From: an uncultured Prevotella sp. | GTDB taxonomy: Bacteria; Bacteroidota; Bacteroidia; Bacteroidales; Bacteroidaceae | DNA length: 12,692 nucleotides | Reading direction: 5' to 3' | Assembly: GCA_934219025.1 (NCBI GenBank) | Contig: CAKQDG010000065.1 | Coordinates: 1 to 12,692, forward strand | Part shown: piece by piece, positions 1-6,061 of the stretch | Numbering within the stretch: position 1 is the first letter of the stretch | How the letters are laid out: every line of letters starts with the position of its first letter | The notes under the pieces: model-generated | Told to the model about the DNA's origin: nothing | Databases searched by the model: none | What the model saw: the letters and a program-made list of their open reading frames with translations, nothing else | Made by a program: the position numbers and the translations under genes

Positions 1-319
1 CGAAGAGGTATATGCCGAAGGCAATGTCCATGTGGTTGTCGTAGTCGGGCGACGACGGGCGGTGGGTCTTGTCATACAATATATTATATGTGAATATCCA
101 CAAAAGCGAAACAGACAATGCCGCTATTACAGGTAACCTAAATCCGTATATTCCGGCAAAAGCCAATGGCAATATGGCTTGCACGGCTGCCAGCGCATAT
201 CTTCTAAGTTGCTGTCCGCGCGAGTTCTTGGCGAGTCCCATGTTGAATTTTAGAAACACGCCGTAGCCTGTAATAAACAATAATGCAGCTATGATGAGCA
301 ATGGTAATATTGATGCCAT
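1..319 (-). CDS. Partial integral membrane protein, N-terminal part (hypothetical)
   Basis: The minus strand is open from an ATG at 317-319 to the left edge, giving the first 106 residues of a protein whose C-terminus lies outside the window. Three hydrophobic stretches are visible, at about residues 3-23, 41-60 and 63-82. A basic loop with KNSRGQQLRR lies between the first two, which suggests a small polytopic inner-membrane protein. After the third segment the sequence becomes polar (KTHRPSSPDYDNH). The start is supported by a Bacteroidetes-type promoter about 57 bases upstream (TAACTTTG at 376-383). I do not recognise the family and assign no function. That it is a real gene is fairly secure: it has a clean frame, alternating hydrophobic and basic character, and its own promoter. 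Confidence 0.7.
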   Translation of the reverse strand, partial: MASILPLLIIAALLFITGYGVFLKFNMGLAKNSRGQQLRRYALAAVQAILPLAFAGIYGFRLPVIAALSVSLLWIFTYNILYDKTHRPSSPDYDNHMDIAFGIYLF

Positions 320-366
320 GTTTTTTAATGTTTTCGGATAAACATTTTATGTTGCGTCATATTGAT

Positions 367-405
367 TGACTAATGCAAAGTTAGTCATTATATATGAAAA
401 ACAAA
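367..405 (-). promoter_or_regulatory. Bacteroidetes-type promoter for the partial membrane protein, flanked by an inverted repeat
   Basis: On the minus strand TTTG (402-405) and TAACTTTG (376-383) are separated by 18 bases. This matches the known Bacteroidetes sigma-ABfr layout (TTTG, about 19 bases, TAnnTTTG). The -7 element is enclosed by a perfect 7-bp inverted repeat, TGACTAA (367-373) and TTAGTCA (381-387), which is a plausible operator. Transcription would start near 368, giving a leader of roughly 50 bases. Confidence 0.6.
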
Positions 406-441
406 AGTATATTTGGAAAAGATGATTTTCACAGGTATATA

Positions 442-483
442 TAAAAAAATTAGAGGACGACATGATCACTCATACCGGCCTCC
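442..483 (-). terminator. Intrinsic terminator of the small minus-strand transcription unit
   Basis: Read on the minus strand, GAGG-C-CGGTATGA pairs with TCATGTCG-T-CCTC around a GTGA tetraloop. This makes a 12-pair stem with one mismatch (453-482), followed directly by TAATTTTTTT. That is a classic rho-independent terminator. The AGGAGG in the 5' arm, followed by a seven-codon ATG ORF (450-473), is probably just stem sequence. Confidence 0.75.
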
Positions 484-500
484 TGAAAACATTCTTTTTT

Positions 501-596
501 TTAACGAATTCTGTTGTGAATGTAACCTATGAAGCTAATTGCTGTCATCAAGACTACCGTCATCAACGTCATTGTCGTTTTAAAATCTAATAACAT
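501..596 (-). CDS. Putative 31-residue single-pass membrane peptide
   Basis: The ORF runs from ATG (594-596) to TAA (501-503) and is shorter than most gene callers accept. The product starts MLLDFKTTMTLM and has one hydrophobic segment at about residues 8-26. It ends in the basic tail HNRIR, so a single membrane helix with the tail inside the cell is likely. It sits alone in a spacer with its own promoter about 65 bases upstream and its own intrinsic terminator starting 18 bases after the stop, which defines a transcript of about 210 nt. AAGGTAAAG lies just before the start. The size and charge pattern resemble small accessory subunits or type I toxin peptides, but I recognise no family. The alternative is a non-coding RNA with a chance ORF. 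Confidence 0.45.
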   Translation of the reverse strand: MLLDFKTTMTLMTVVLMTAISFIGYIHNRIR

Positions 597-660
597 AATC
601 TTTACCTTAAATCTATCAAACTACTAACCTATGAAAAAATGTATTCTCCCGAACACGTTG

Positions 661-692
661 CAAAGATACTCCTATTTGTGTTCGTACACAAT
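661..692 (-). promoter_or_regulatory. Promoter of the small minus-strand unit, with a palindrome in the spacer
   Basis: The minus strand reads TATCTTTG at 661-668, a full match to TAnnTTTG, with ATTG (689-692, near-match to TTTG) 20 bases upstream. Between the two elements and overlapping the -33 is a perfect palindrome, TTGTGT-TCGT-ACACAA (676-691), which could be a repressor site. The predicted start is near 653. Confidence 0.5.
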
Positions 693-798
693 AAAATTGA
701 ATGTTTTTTTCTCTTTTGCTGATTATACTTGATTTATATCAATAGCTGTTACTAAAAAAAAGGCTATTTTGTGTTTTTAATTACAAAAAGACAAGTGT

Positions 799-1113
799 AT
801 GGATATTGTGCTTGCAATATGTTTATTGTTTTTTGCGTGGTATTATTTTGAAATGCAGTTTTATTTTAATAAGGTGTGGAATGGCAACGGCATCTTGATT
901 TTAGATGTAAATCCGACTTTTAGAACACTTTTCCTCGACCCCCTGATTTTGTCAGCATTTCAGCCGAGCATCGCTTTTCGGGGAGCAAAGCATTGCTTCT
1001 CTCCCGAAAAAGCAATGCTTCTCTCAAAAAGAAGCATTGCTTGGCTCTTATGGAGTATGTTTTCTTTACAAAAACAAGCGAAAAAGTGTTCTAAACTTCT
1101 TATTTGGTTGTAA
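799..1113 (+). other. Doubtful 104-codon ORF running through repeat DNA
   Basis: The frame is open from an ATG at 799. Only the first ~40 codons look protein-like: a hydrophobic start, MDIVLAICLLFFAWYYF, then polar sequence. The second half is made largely of the 22-bp tandem repeat at 966-1053, and its translation (KHCF, KAML, RSIAWLLW) has no domain character. No clear TAnnTTTG promoter precedes it. It may be a decayed or chance ORF, so I report it as uncertain rather than as a gene. Confidence 0.2.
966..1053. repeat. Four-copy 22-bp tandem repeat with palindromic core
   Basis: Four units start at 966, 988, 1010 and 1032, spaced exactly 22 bp. The cores are GAGCATCGCTT, AAGCATTGCTT, AAGCAATGCTT and AAGCATTGCTT. 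Each core is close to a palindrome (AAGCAWTGCTT), and units two and three share a TCTC extension. Neighbouring units can also pair with each other into hairpins. The 22-bp period is about two helical turns, as in protein-binding iterons, but nothing else here indicates an origin. Confidence 0.65.
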
Positions 1114-1189
1114 TGGTCTGACAGTGAATAGGTTATCTGATAATATCTGCGTTTTGTATGTTGTTTTCCGCTGAAAGAAAAAAAATTGA

Positions 1190-1418
1190 ATATTCAAGTT
1201 CCGGATTTATAATCTTCCCCTCCCCCGCCTCCCCCTCCGGGGGGAGGAGCAGTTACCTTTAAAATTCATAAACTTGCATATTTGGCATTACTAAATCTGT
1301 ATCATTATTAAATTTACCAGTAAATTTCTCAACTTTTAGCAGAAAGAGTAACTACTCCGCCCCTGCAAAGGGGAGGCGGGGGAGGGGAAGAACTAAATCA
1401 GAAACTTCAGTTGAATAT
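1190..1418. repeat. ~229-bp inverted-repeat element (MITE-like)
   Basis: A perfect 21-bp inverted repeat of C-rich/G-rich sequence (1214-1234 against 1370-1390) is the core of longer imperfect arms. Outside it, 1197-1213 and the complement of 1391-1407 remain similar, and ATATTCAA (1190-1197) faces TTGAATAT (1411-1418). Inside it, CAGTTAC (1250-1256) faces GTAACTA (1348-1354). The left arm also contains a local hairpin, CCTCCCCC/GGGGGGAGG. The ~90-bp centre has no ORF. Such a structure fits a non-autonomous inverted-repeat element. It ends 16 bases from the stop of the next gene and could also act as a strong 3' RNA hairpin. Confidence 0.6.
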
Positions 1419-1434
1419 CTTTTAACCGTTGATT

Positions 1435-2085
1435 TCACGAAAAATATTCCTTCAGGTCAGCAGCATGTCCGGCAAGCTCCTCGATGCTTCCGTTGCCGTA
1501 TCTCTGCCAAATTTCCTGACATGGTCTTAGCAGCGGAGTTACCATAAACTCGTTTCTGTTCAGATATGGGTCGAGAATCTGATACACGTTCATCACTTCC
1601 ACGATGTCGTCAGCCTTTACCTTAAGCAATTTTGCAAGGTCTTGAATTTCCGGAGTTTCCGTTTTCATAGTGGCAGGCAGTAGGCGGAAATACAAATCGA
1701 GAATCATTATGAGCATAGCGGGAGTAAAATTGCCGCAGTTTGGAATAGGGCGGAAATCCTTCTCAAACGACTCGTTCACCGCCACACCCTCATAAAAGCT
1801 GCCCCTGTTGCAGAATCCCGCCATTCTCCTCACGGTTTCGGCATCCTTGTTAAGTCGGCGCCTGTTCTCGCCATATTTTGCCCAAAGGCGCTTAATGTGC
1901 GGGGTGCCGGCTTCGCAGAGTTCAATCATCTTGCCGCAAATGAATTCTGGCGGCAGATGCAACTCCAGGCTTAGCTCCACAATAGTCTTGCAGTAAAGAG
2001 GTTTTGCCCCTGCCGGCTTTTGCTGATACGCTTGCATGATGAGCAGCCAGTAGTCGTCTTGCCATAAGGAGGAATAGTTTGTCAT
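1435..2085 (-). CDS. Conserved-looking hypothetical protein, 216 residues
   Basis: The clean 216-codon ORF starts MTNYSSLWQDDYWLLIMQAYQQKPAG. There is no signal peptide and no membrane helix long enough to span, so the product should be cytoplasmic. It looks predominantly helical, with amphipathic stretches such as EFICGKMIELCEAG and NFTPAMLIMILDLYF, a basic region (KRLWAKYGENRRRLNKD, about residues 65-81) and a helical C-terminus. Five cysteines are scattered without a metal-binding spacing. I do not recognise the family. A TAAGTTTG promoter element lies 30 bases upstream, so it is transcribed divergently from the SDR gene and probably alone. The inverted-repeat element sits just after its stop and may end the transcript. 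Codon use and composition match its neighbours. Confidence 0.75.
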   Translation of the reverse strand: MTNYSSLWQDDYWLLIMQAYQQKPAGAKPLYCKTIVELSLELHLPPEFICGKMIELCEAGTPHIKRLWAKYGENRRRLNKDAETVRRMAGFCNRGSFYEGVAVNESFEKDFRPIPNCGNFTPAMLIMILDLYFRLLPATMKTETPEIQDLAKLLKVKADDIVEVMNVYQILDPYLNRNEFMVTPLLRPCQEIWQRYGNGSIEELAGHAADLKEYFS

Positions 2086-2115
2086 AGTTGCACCGTTATG
2101 TTATAATAATATGTG

Positions 2116-2143
2116 CAAACTTACGGAAAATCTTTGAAACAAA
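2116..2143 (-). promoter_or_regulatory. Promoter of the 216-residue hypothetical gene
   Basis: The minus strand has TAAGTTTG at 2116-2123 (full match to TAnnTTTG) and TTTG at 2140-2143. The 16-base spacing is shorter than the usual 19, so the -33 assignment is less sure. The implied leader is about 20 bases. Confidence 0.45.
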
Positions 2144-2186
2144 CGAAATTAATGTATTTTATTCTGACAGTTATTGATTTTTTCAT

Positions 2187-2230
2187 TAACTTTGCATACA
2201 CACAAGGTGTGTGGTAGCAATGTGTTACAC
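2187..2230 (+). promoter_or_regulatory. Promoter of the SDR gene with palindromes at the expected start site
   Basis: TAACTTTG at 2187-2194 matches the Bacteroidetes -7 element, but I see no convincing -33 TTTG. Three bases downstream is a perfect inverted repeat, ACACAC-AAG-GTGTGT (2198-2212), followed by GTGT-T-ACAC (2222-2230). Both use GTGT/ACAC half-sites and lie on or just after the predicted start of transcription. They may be an operator or a hairpin at the 5' end of a ~100-base leader. Confidence 0.45.
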
Positions 2231-2301
2231 TTTGTCTGCCTTGCATGCCGGTGTCATTAAATAAAAAGAACAAACTATTATACCAAATAAATACAAATAG
2301 T

Positions 2302-3105
2302 ATGGATACATTTTCAAAGAAATTCTCCCTTGAGGGAAAAGTTGCCCTCATCACTGGAGCTGCCTATGGCATAGGCTTTGCCATTGCCGAGGCGTATGCT
2401 CAGGCTGGCGCAAAGATTGCCTTCAACTGTCGTTCACAGCATCACATGGACCAGGCTCTTGCCGACTACAAGGCAAAGGGTATCGATGCCAAGGGCTATA
2501 TCTGTGATGTTACGAAAGAAGACGAAGTGAAGAAGATGGTTGCTGATATAGAAAAGGAGCTCGGCGTGATCGACATCCTTGTAAACAATGCCGGCATCAT
2601 CAAGCGCATCCCTATGACAGAGATGTCTGTAGAAGACTTCCGTCAGGTGGTGGATATCGACCTCAATGCTCCATTCATCGTGTCGAAGGCTGTATTGCCG
2701 GGAATGATAAAGAAGGGCCACGGAAAAATTATCAACGTTTGCTCAATGATGAGCGAGCTTGGCCGCGAAACAGTTTCGGCTTACGCTGCTGCCAAGGGCG
2801 GACTGAAGATGCTTACACGCAACATCTGTTCAGAGTTCGGTGAGCACAACATCCAGTGCAACGGAATCGGCCCGGGCTACATAGCCACTCCTCAGACTGC
2901 TCCTCTGCGTGAGCGTCAGGCCGACGGCAGCCGTCATCCGTTCGACAGTTTCATCGTGAGCAAGACACCGGCAGCGCGCTGGGGCACTCCGGAAGACCTT
3001 ATGGGACCGGCAGTTTTCCTGGCTTCAGACGCCAGCGACTTCGTAAACGGCCATGTGCTGTATGTAGACGGCGGTATCTTGGCTTATATCGGCAAGCAGC
3101 CTTGA
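2302..3105 (+). CDS. Gluconate 5-dehydrogenase-type short-chain dehydrogenase
   Basis: A classical cytoplasmic SDR of 267 residues that oxidises or reduces sugar acids with NAD(P). It shows the cofactor motif TGAAYGIG (18-25), CDV (68-70), NNAG (95-98) and the catalytic tetrad N122, S148, Y161 (YAAAK) and K165, followed by PGYIATP (191-197). The stretch GPGYIATPQTAPLRERQADG and the ending DGGILAYIGKQP match, from memory, the Bacteroidetes proteins annotated as gluconate 5-dehydrogenase, close relatives of KduD of uronate catabolism. The frame is open back to ATG 2245, but family members begin at about MDTFSKKFSLEGKVALITG, so I start at 2302. It is monocistronic: its own promoter lies upstream and a strong terminator 16 bases after the stop. 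No kduI, uronate or pectin genes are nearby, so the exact substrate (gluconate or 3-deoxy-2,5-diketogluconate) is inferred only from family resemblance. Confidence 0.88.
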   Translation: MDTFSKKFSLEGKVALITGAAYGIGFAIAEAYAQAGAKIAFNCRSQHHMDQALADYKAKGIDAKGYICDVTKEDEVKKMVADIEKELGVIDILVNNAGIIKRIPMTEMSVEDFRQVVDIDLNAPFIVSKAVLPGMIKKGHGKIINVCSMMSELGRETVSAYAAAKGGLKMLTRNICSEFGEHNIQCNGIGPGYIATPQTAPLRERQADGSRHPFDSFIVSKTPAARWGTPEDLMGPAVFLASDASDFVNGHVLYVDGGILAYIGKQP

Positions 3106-3121
3106 TGAAGAAAATAATCTG

Positions 3122-3157
3122 AAAAAAAATCCCGGCCTAATGGCTGGGATTTTTTTT
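3122..3157. terminator. Bidirectional intrinsic terminator between convergent genes
   Basis: CCCGGCC-TAAT-GGCTGGG (3131-3148) forms a 7-bp stem with one G-U pair. It is extended by T-A and by the flanking A8 and T8 tracts, so it works in either direction. It ends the SDR transcript on the plus strand. On the minus strand it can end the FKBP cluster after transcription of the repeat tract at 3158-3238. Confidence 0.88.
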
Positions 3158-3238
3158 CCTCCGAGAAGTCCGAGTCCTCCGAGAATTCCGAGTCCTCCGA
3201 GAAGTCCGAGTCGTCCGAGAATTCCGAGTCGTCCCCCC
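3158..3238 (+). repeat. Nonamer tract 1 (convergent, 3' untranslated)
   Basis: Eight full 9-bp units (3160-3231) of TCCGAGNNN, then TCC and a run of C. The last three bases alternate: AAG, TCC, AAT, TCC, AAG, TCG, AAT, TCG. The tract therefore also has an 18-bp and an imperfect 36-bp period, which suggests growth by duplication of blocks. It lies between the stop codon of the signal-peptide FKBP (minus strand) and the shared terminator. It is the only clear tract here that does not precede a start codon. The C-rich end faces the FKBP stop codon. Confidence 0.9.
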
Positions 3239-3242
3239 TCTA

Positions 3243-4208
3243 TTATTTCTTTTTCTTAACCACCGTCTTTGCAGTTTTCTTCACTTCAGCTTTAGCATCG
3301 GCAGACTTCTCCGCTTTCTCGATGTTCACGAGTTCCACGGTGAAGACGAGAGCATCGTAAGGCTTGATGTCGCGACCGGCACCCTTTTCACCATAGGCAA
3401 GGTTGTAAGGGATATAGAGCTCCCACTTACTGCCCACCGGCATGAGCTGCAAAGCCTCAGTCCATCCCTTTATTACCTGAGTAACGCCGAATGTAGTGGT
3501 CTGCGGGTTGCGCTTGTAGCTGCTGTCAAACACTTTGCCGTCGAGAGTCTTTCCTTCATATTTCACGGTAACGCGGTCGGTAGCCTTTGGCCTGTCGCCG
3601 TTGCCCGCAGTGATAACCTTGTATTGCAAACCGCTCGGCAAGCTCACCACACCGTCTTTCTTGGCATTGGCAGCAAGGAATTCCTCGCCAGCCTTCTTGT
3701 TCTTCATATTTATAGCCTCGATGTTAGCTTTCACGGCTTTCTCGAAATATGGCTTGGCAAGAGAGTCGGCAAACACGGAGTTGTCTTTGTTAAGCGAAGC
3801 CACGAAACCCTTGTTAAACAGATTAGTGTTGATAGAGTCGCCGCTGTCCTTGAATTCCTCCTTGAGGAAAGGCAGCATACGGCTTTCCACCATCTGTGCA
3901 ATCTGCTGTCCGGCAGCATAGGCATTGACCATTTCGTCTTTGCCTTTGTTAAGATAATCGTTGAAACCGCTGATGAAGTCGGCCATATTCTTTTCGTCCA
4001 TACCAAAGCTCTGTTTCAGGTATGGCAACAGTCCTTCTGTGCGCGACATTCCGGCTGCATAGCTCAGTGAGTCGGCAGCAGTATTGAGTTTCACAATCTC
4101 CACGGGTGTTTCCACCTTCTTCGTCTTTTTGTCCTTCTTTGCGGCATTAGCCGTTGTCAGAGCCCCTCCCATTACTATGGCGAGAGCGATGAATAATGTC
4201 TTTTTCAT
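3243..4208 (-). CDS. FKBP-type peptidyl-prolyl cis-trans isomerase with signal peptide
   Basis: A 321-residue exported FKBP of the FkpA/Mip type, catalysing proline isomerisation and probably chaperoning proteins in the periplasm. Residues 1-22 form a signal peptide (MKKTLFIALAIVMGGALTTANA, cleaved before AKK). No lipobox is present. A helical FKBP_N-like region (about 45-180) contains DSLSYAAGMSRTEGL, typical of the dimerisation domain. The FKBP_C domain (about 200-297) keeps the pocket residues: Y217, F227-D228, V245-I246, W249 and Y272 (AYGEKGAG). The tail is lysine-rich (ending KKTAKTVVKKKK). It is the last of three FKBP genes on this strand. A terminator-like hairpin separates it from the lipoprotein FKBP upstream, so it may be transcribed at a lower level or partly on its own; I see no clear TAnnTTTG in the 111-base gap. 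Confidence 0.92.
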   Translation of the reverse strand: MKKTLFIALAIVMGGALTTANAAKKDKKTKKVETPVEIVKLNTAADSLSYAAGMSRTEGLLPYLKQSFGMDEKNMADFISGFNDYLNKGKDEMVNAYAAGQQIAQMVESRMLPFLKEEFKDSGDSINTNLFNKGFVASLNKDNSVFADSLAKPYFEKAVKANIEAINMKNKKAGEEFLAANAKKDGVVSLPSGLQYKVITAGNGDRPKATDRVTVKYEGKTLDGKVFDSSYKRNPQTTTFGVTQVIKGWTEALQLMPVGSKWELYIPYNLAYGEKGAGRDIKPYDALVFTVELVNIEKAEKSADAKAEVKKTAKTVVKKKK

Positions 4209-4246
4209 TTTGTGTTATTATAAAAAACTTTTTAAACAACTTGTAT

Positions 4247-4296
4247 AAAAAAAGCAAGGATTGGAGAGTATCATATAGTTGATGCATCCCCAATCC
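4247..4296 (-). terminator. Terminator or attenuator between the two exported FKBP genes
   Basis: On the minus strand GGATTGGGG (complement of 4288-4296) pairs with CTCCAATCC (complement of 4258-4266), giving 9 pairs including one G-T, with a loop of about 21 bases. TTGCTTTTTTT follows. It starts about 25 bases after the lipoprotein FKBP stop. The large loop makes it weaker than the other terminators here, so partial read-through is plausible. Confidence 0.6.
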
Positions 4297-4319
4297 CCTT
4301 TCATTATCATAATATTCTT

Positions 4320-5288
4320 TTATTTCTTTCCAGCCTGTGCAGCCTTGATTGCAGCCTCGAGCTTAGCTTTCTGCTCCGGTGTCATCTGCTGTCCGGCAGC
4401 TGCATTAGCCTGCTCGTTTTTCTCTATGCTTATGAGCTGAATCTTGAAGATAAGCGTAGAGAAAGGCTTGATCTGTCCCTGGTCGCGAGAGCCGTAGGCC
4501 ATGTCCTGAGGTATAACCACCTCCCATGTGCTTCCCACCGGCATGTGGGTTAGGGCCTCGGTGAATCCCGGGATAACCTGGTTCACCTGGAAAGATGCCG
4601 GCTCGTTGCGCTCGTAGCTGCTGTCGAACACTTTGCCGTCGATGGTCTTTCCTTCATACATAAGCTTTACGGTAGAGTTGGCTGTAGGAACTTCGCCTGT
4701 TCCTGCGGTCAATACCTTGTAGCATACTCCACCCTTGAGCTTCTTCACGTCAGCACCCTTGCTGTATTTAGCCACGAATGCAGCATTCTGCTTCTTGTAG
4801 GCACCATACTGCTTTGACATTGCCTCGTCTTTGATTTCCTGCATCTTGCGCTGAGCCACGTCCTGTGCCTGCTCCACGGTCATGAGACCCTTCTTTCCGG
4901 TTGTTCCGCTGATGAAGCCAGCCATGAAGTTTTTCAGGGATATAGTCTTTGTTGAGTCGTTGCCAAAGAGTTCGTGGTTGATGCCGCGCACCATCTGGTT
5001 AGAGATTTGCTGTCCTATCTGTATTCCGGCATAGTAGGCAGCCTTCTTTTTGTCGTCGCCAGCGTTTGCACCTTCGTTGAGTCCTTTGATAAACTCGTCG
5101 ATATAGGCTGTATCAACGCCGAGGTTGCTTGCCAGATAATCTTTCAGTCCCTGTGTCTGTGCCATTCCGATGGCATAGCTCAGAGAGTCTACGTTGTTTT
5201 TAAGGTCAGCCTTTGGGGTTGACTTTCCGCATGAAGCGAAGCCTGCGGCTACGATGGCTGCCGCAGCAAGAATTGTGAATTTCTTCAT
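4320..5288 (-). CDS. FKBP-type peptidyl-prolyl isomerase, lipoprotein
   Basis: A 322-residue FKBP paralogue anchored by lipid. The start MKKFTILAAAAIVAAGFASC carries a type II signal peptide with the modified cysteine at residue 20 (AGFASC). The residues after the cysteine (GKSTPK) do not form the acidic export signal of Bacteroidetes surface lipoproteins, so it probably faces the periplasm. An FKBP_N region (about 30-175, with NNVDSLSYAIGMAQTQGL) precedes FKBP_C (about 195-290). Pocket residues are Y211, F221-D222, V238-I239 and Y265. The usual tryptophan at the pocket floor is replaced by F242 (VIPGFTEAL), which may change activity or ligand binding. The C-terminal tail is helical and charged. 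It follows the cytoplasmic-type FKBP gene across nonamer tract 2, with an A-rich 33-base leader and no Shine-Dalgarno sequence. Confidence 0.92.
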   Translation of the reverse strand: MKKFTILAAAAIVAAGFASCGKSTPKADLKNNVDSLSYAIGMAQTQGLKDYLASNLGVDTAYIDEFIKGLNEGANAGDDKKKAAYYAGIQIGQQISNQMVRGINHELFGNDSTKTISLKNFMAGFISGTTGKKGLMTVEQAQDVAQRKMQEIKDEAMSKQYGAYKKQNAAFVAKYSKGADVKKLKGGVCYKVLTAGTGEVPTANSTVKLMYEGKTIDGKVFDSSYERNEPASFQVNQVIPGFTEALTHMPVGSTWEVVIPQDMAYGSRDQGQIKPFSTLIFKIQLISIEKNEQANAAAGQQMTPEQKAKLEAAIKAAQAGKK

Positions 5289-5326
5289 TTTATTTTTTTT
5301 GTTTTTAGTTTTTTCTTTTTTGGGGT

Positions 5327-5435
5327 GGACATCTCGGACGGCTCGGACTTCTCAGAGTCGTCCGAGATGTCCGAGCTGTCCGAGCTGTCCGAGATGTCGG
5401 ATCTGTCGGAGTTGTCCGAGAAGTCCGAGCCGTCC
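5327..5435 (-). repeat. Nonamer tract 2, between FKBP genes, with orientation switch
   Basis: About 12 units of 9 bp fill the gap between the 201-residue FKBP (its stop is 8 bases away) and the lipoprotein FKBP start. In gene direction the first ~8 units read CTCGGACNN. The tract then flips and ends with two to three GTCCGAGNN units, GTCCACCCC and an A-rich leader. The flip creates a perfect 12-bp inverted repeat, ACATCTCGGACG (5329-5340) against CGTCCGAGATGT (5359-5370), with an 18-base loop. The mRNA can therefore form a strong hairpin about 40 bases upstream of the lipoprotein gene. Confidence 0.9.
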
Positions 5436-5443
5436 AGGTATTA

Positions 5444-6049
5444 TCACATCACTTCAATTAGCTCCACATCAAAGATAAGAGTGGCGAATGGTGGAATTGA
5501 TGCTCCGGCTCCGCTCTCGCCGTAGGCAAGGATATAAGGTATGAAGAAGCGGTATTTTGCTCCTTCCTGCATCAGCTGGAGTCCTTCGGTCCATCCCGGT
5601 ATCACTTGGTTTAGCGGGAACACGGCAGGTTCACCGCGCTGCACGCTGCTGTCGAACACCTGTCCGTTGATGAGGAAGCCCTCATAGTGGCACTTCACTT
5701 TGTCGGTGGCCTTTGGCTTTTTGCCGTTGCCCTCTTTCAGTACCATGTATTGCAGTCCGCTTGGCAGAGTTACCACACCTTCTTTCTTGGCGTTTTCCTT
5801 CAGGTAAGCCTCTCCCTCTGCTTTTGCCGCCTTGCCTTGCTCAGCGCGCTGAGCGTTGATGCGCTCTTCCTGCTGGCGGAAGTAATCCTGCACAATGGTC
5901 TGTGCCTCTTTATGTGAAACTTTCAGTTCATTGCCGTTGATAACGTCTTTGATAGCTGTTGCAAAATCATCAATGTTCAGGTCTGATGCGCCCATCTGAG
6001 CCAGTTGCTGACCAATGCCCAAACCGAGGGCGTAACTAACTTTGTCCAT
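5444..6049 (-). CDS. FKBP-type peptidyl-prolyl isomerase, cytoplasmic type
   Basis: A 201-residue FKBP without signal peptide, so probably cytoplasmic, similar in layout to FklB. Residues 1-60 are the helical dimerisation region (DKVSYALGLGIGQQL). A charged helix of about residues 60-90 (REEQ/K-rich, EERINAQRAEQGKAAKAEGEAYLKENAKK) links it to the FKBP_C domain at about 108-200. All expected pocket residues are present: Y122, F132-D133, V149-I150, W153 and Y176 (AYGESGAG). The first gene of the three-FKBP set, it has its own promoter (TAACTTTG at 6130-6137) and a leader of about 70 bases carrying a 21-bp duplication. The stop is 8 bases from nonamer tract 2, which links it to the lipoprotein FKBP without an obvious promoter, so the two are likely co-transcribed. 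Confidence 0.92.
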   Translation of the reverse strand: MDKVSYALGLGIGQQLAQMGASDLNIDDFATAIKDVINGNELKVSHKEAQTIVQDYFRQQEERINAQRAEQGKAAKAEGEAYLKENAKKEGVVTLPSGLQYMVLKEGNGKKPKATDKVKCHYEGFLINGQVFDSSVQRGEPAVFPLNQVIPGWTEGLQLMQEGAKYRFFIPYILAYGESGAGASIPPFATLIFDVELIEVM

Positions 6050-6061
6050 TTACTTTTCTTT

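Noticed and set aside
450..484. AGGAGG followed by a seven-codon ORF as a translated leader peptide
   Set aside because: The AGGAGG is one arm of the terminator stem, and Bacteroidetes rarely use Shine-Dalgarno sites.
631..732. Plus-strand 33-codon ORF starting MKKCILP
   Set aside because: It lies over the minus-strand promoter and palindrome, has no promoter of its own and no hydrophobic or domain character.
966..1053. Replication origin with iterons
   Set aside because: No dnaA, rep gene or AT-rich unwinding region with DnaA boxes is visible; only the 22-bp spacing suggests it.
2245..2301. N-terminal 19-residue extension of the SDR
   Set aside because: The translated part is lysine- and asparagine-rich leader DNA, and family members start at the ATG at 2302.
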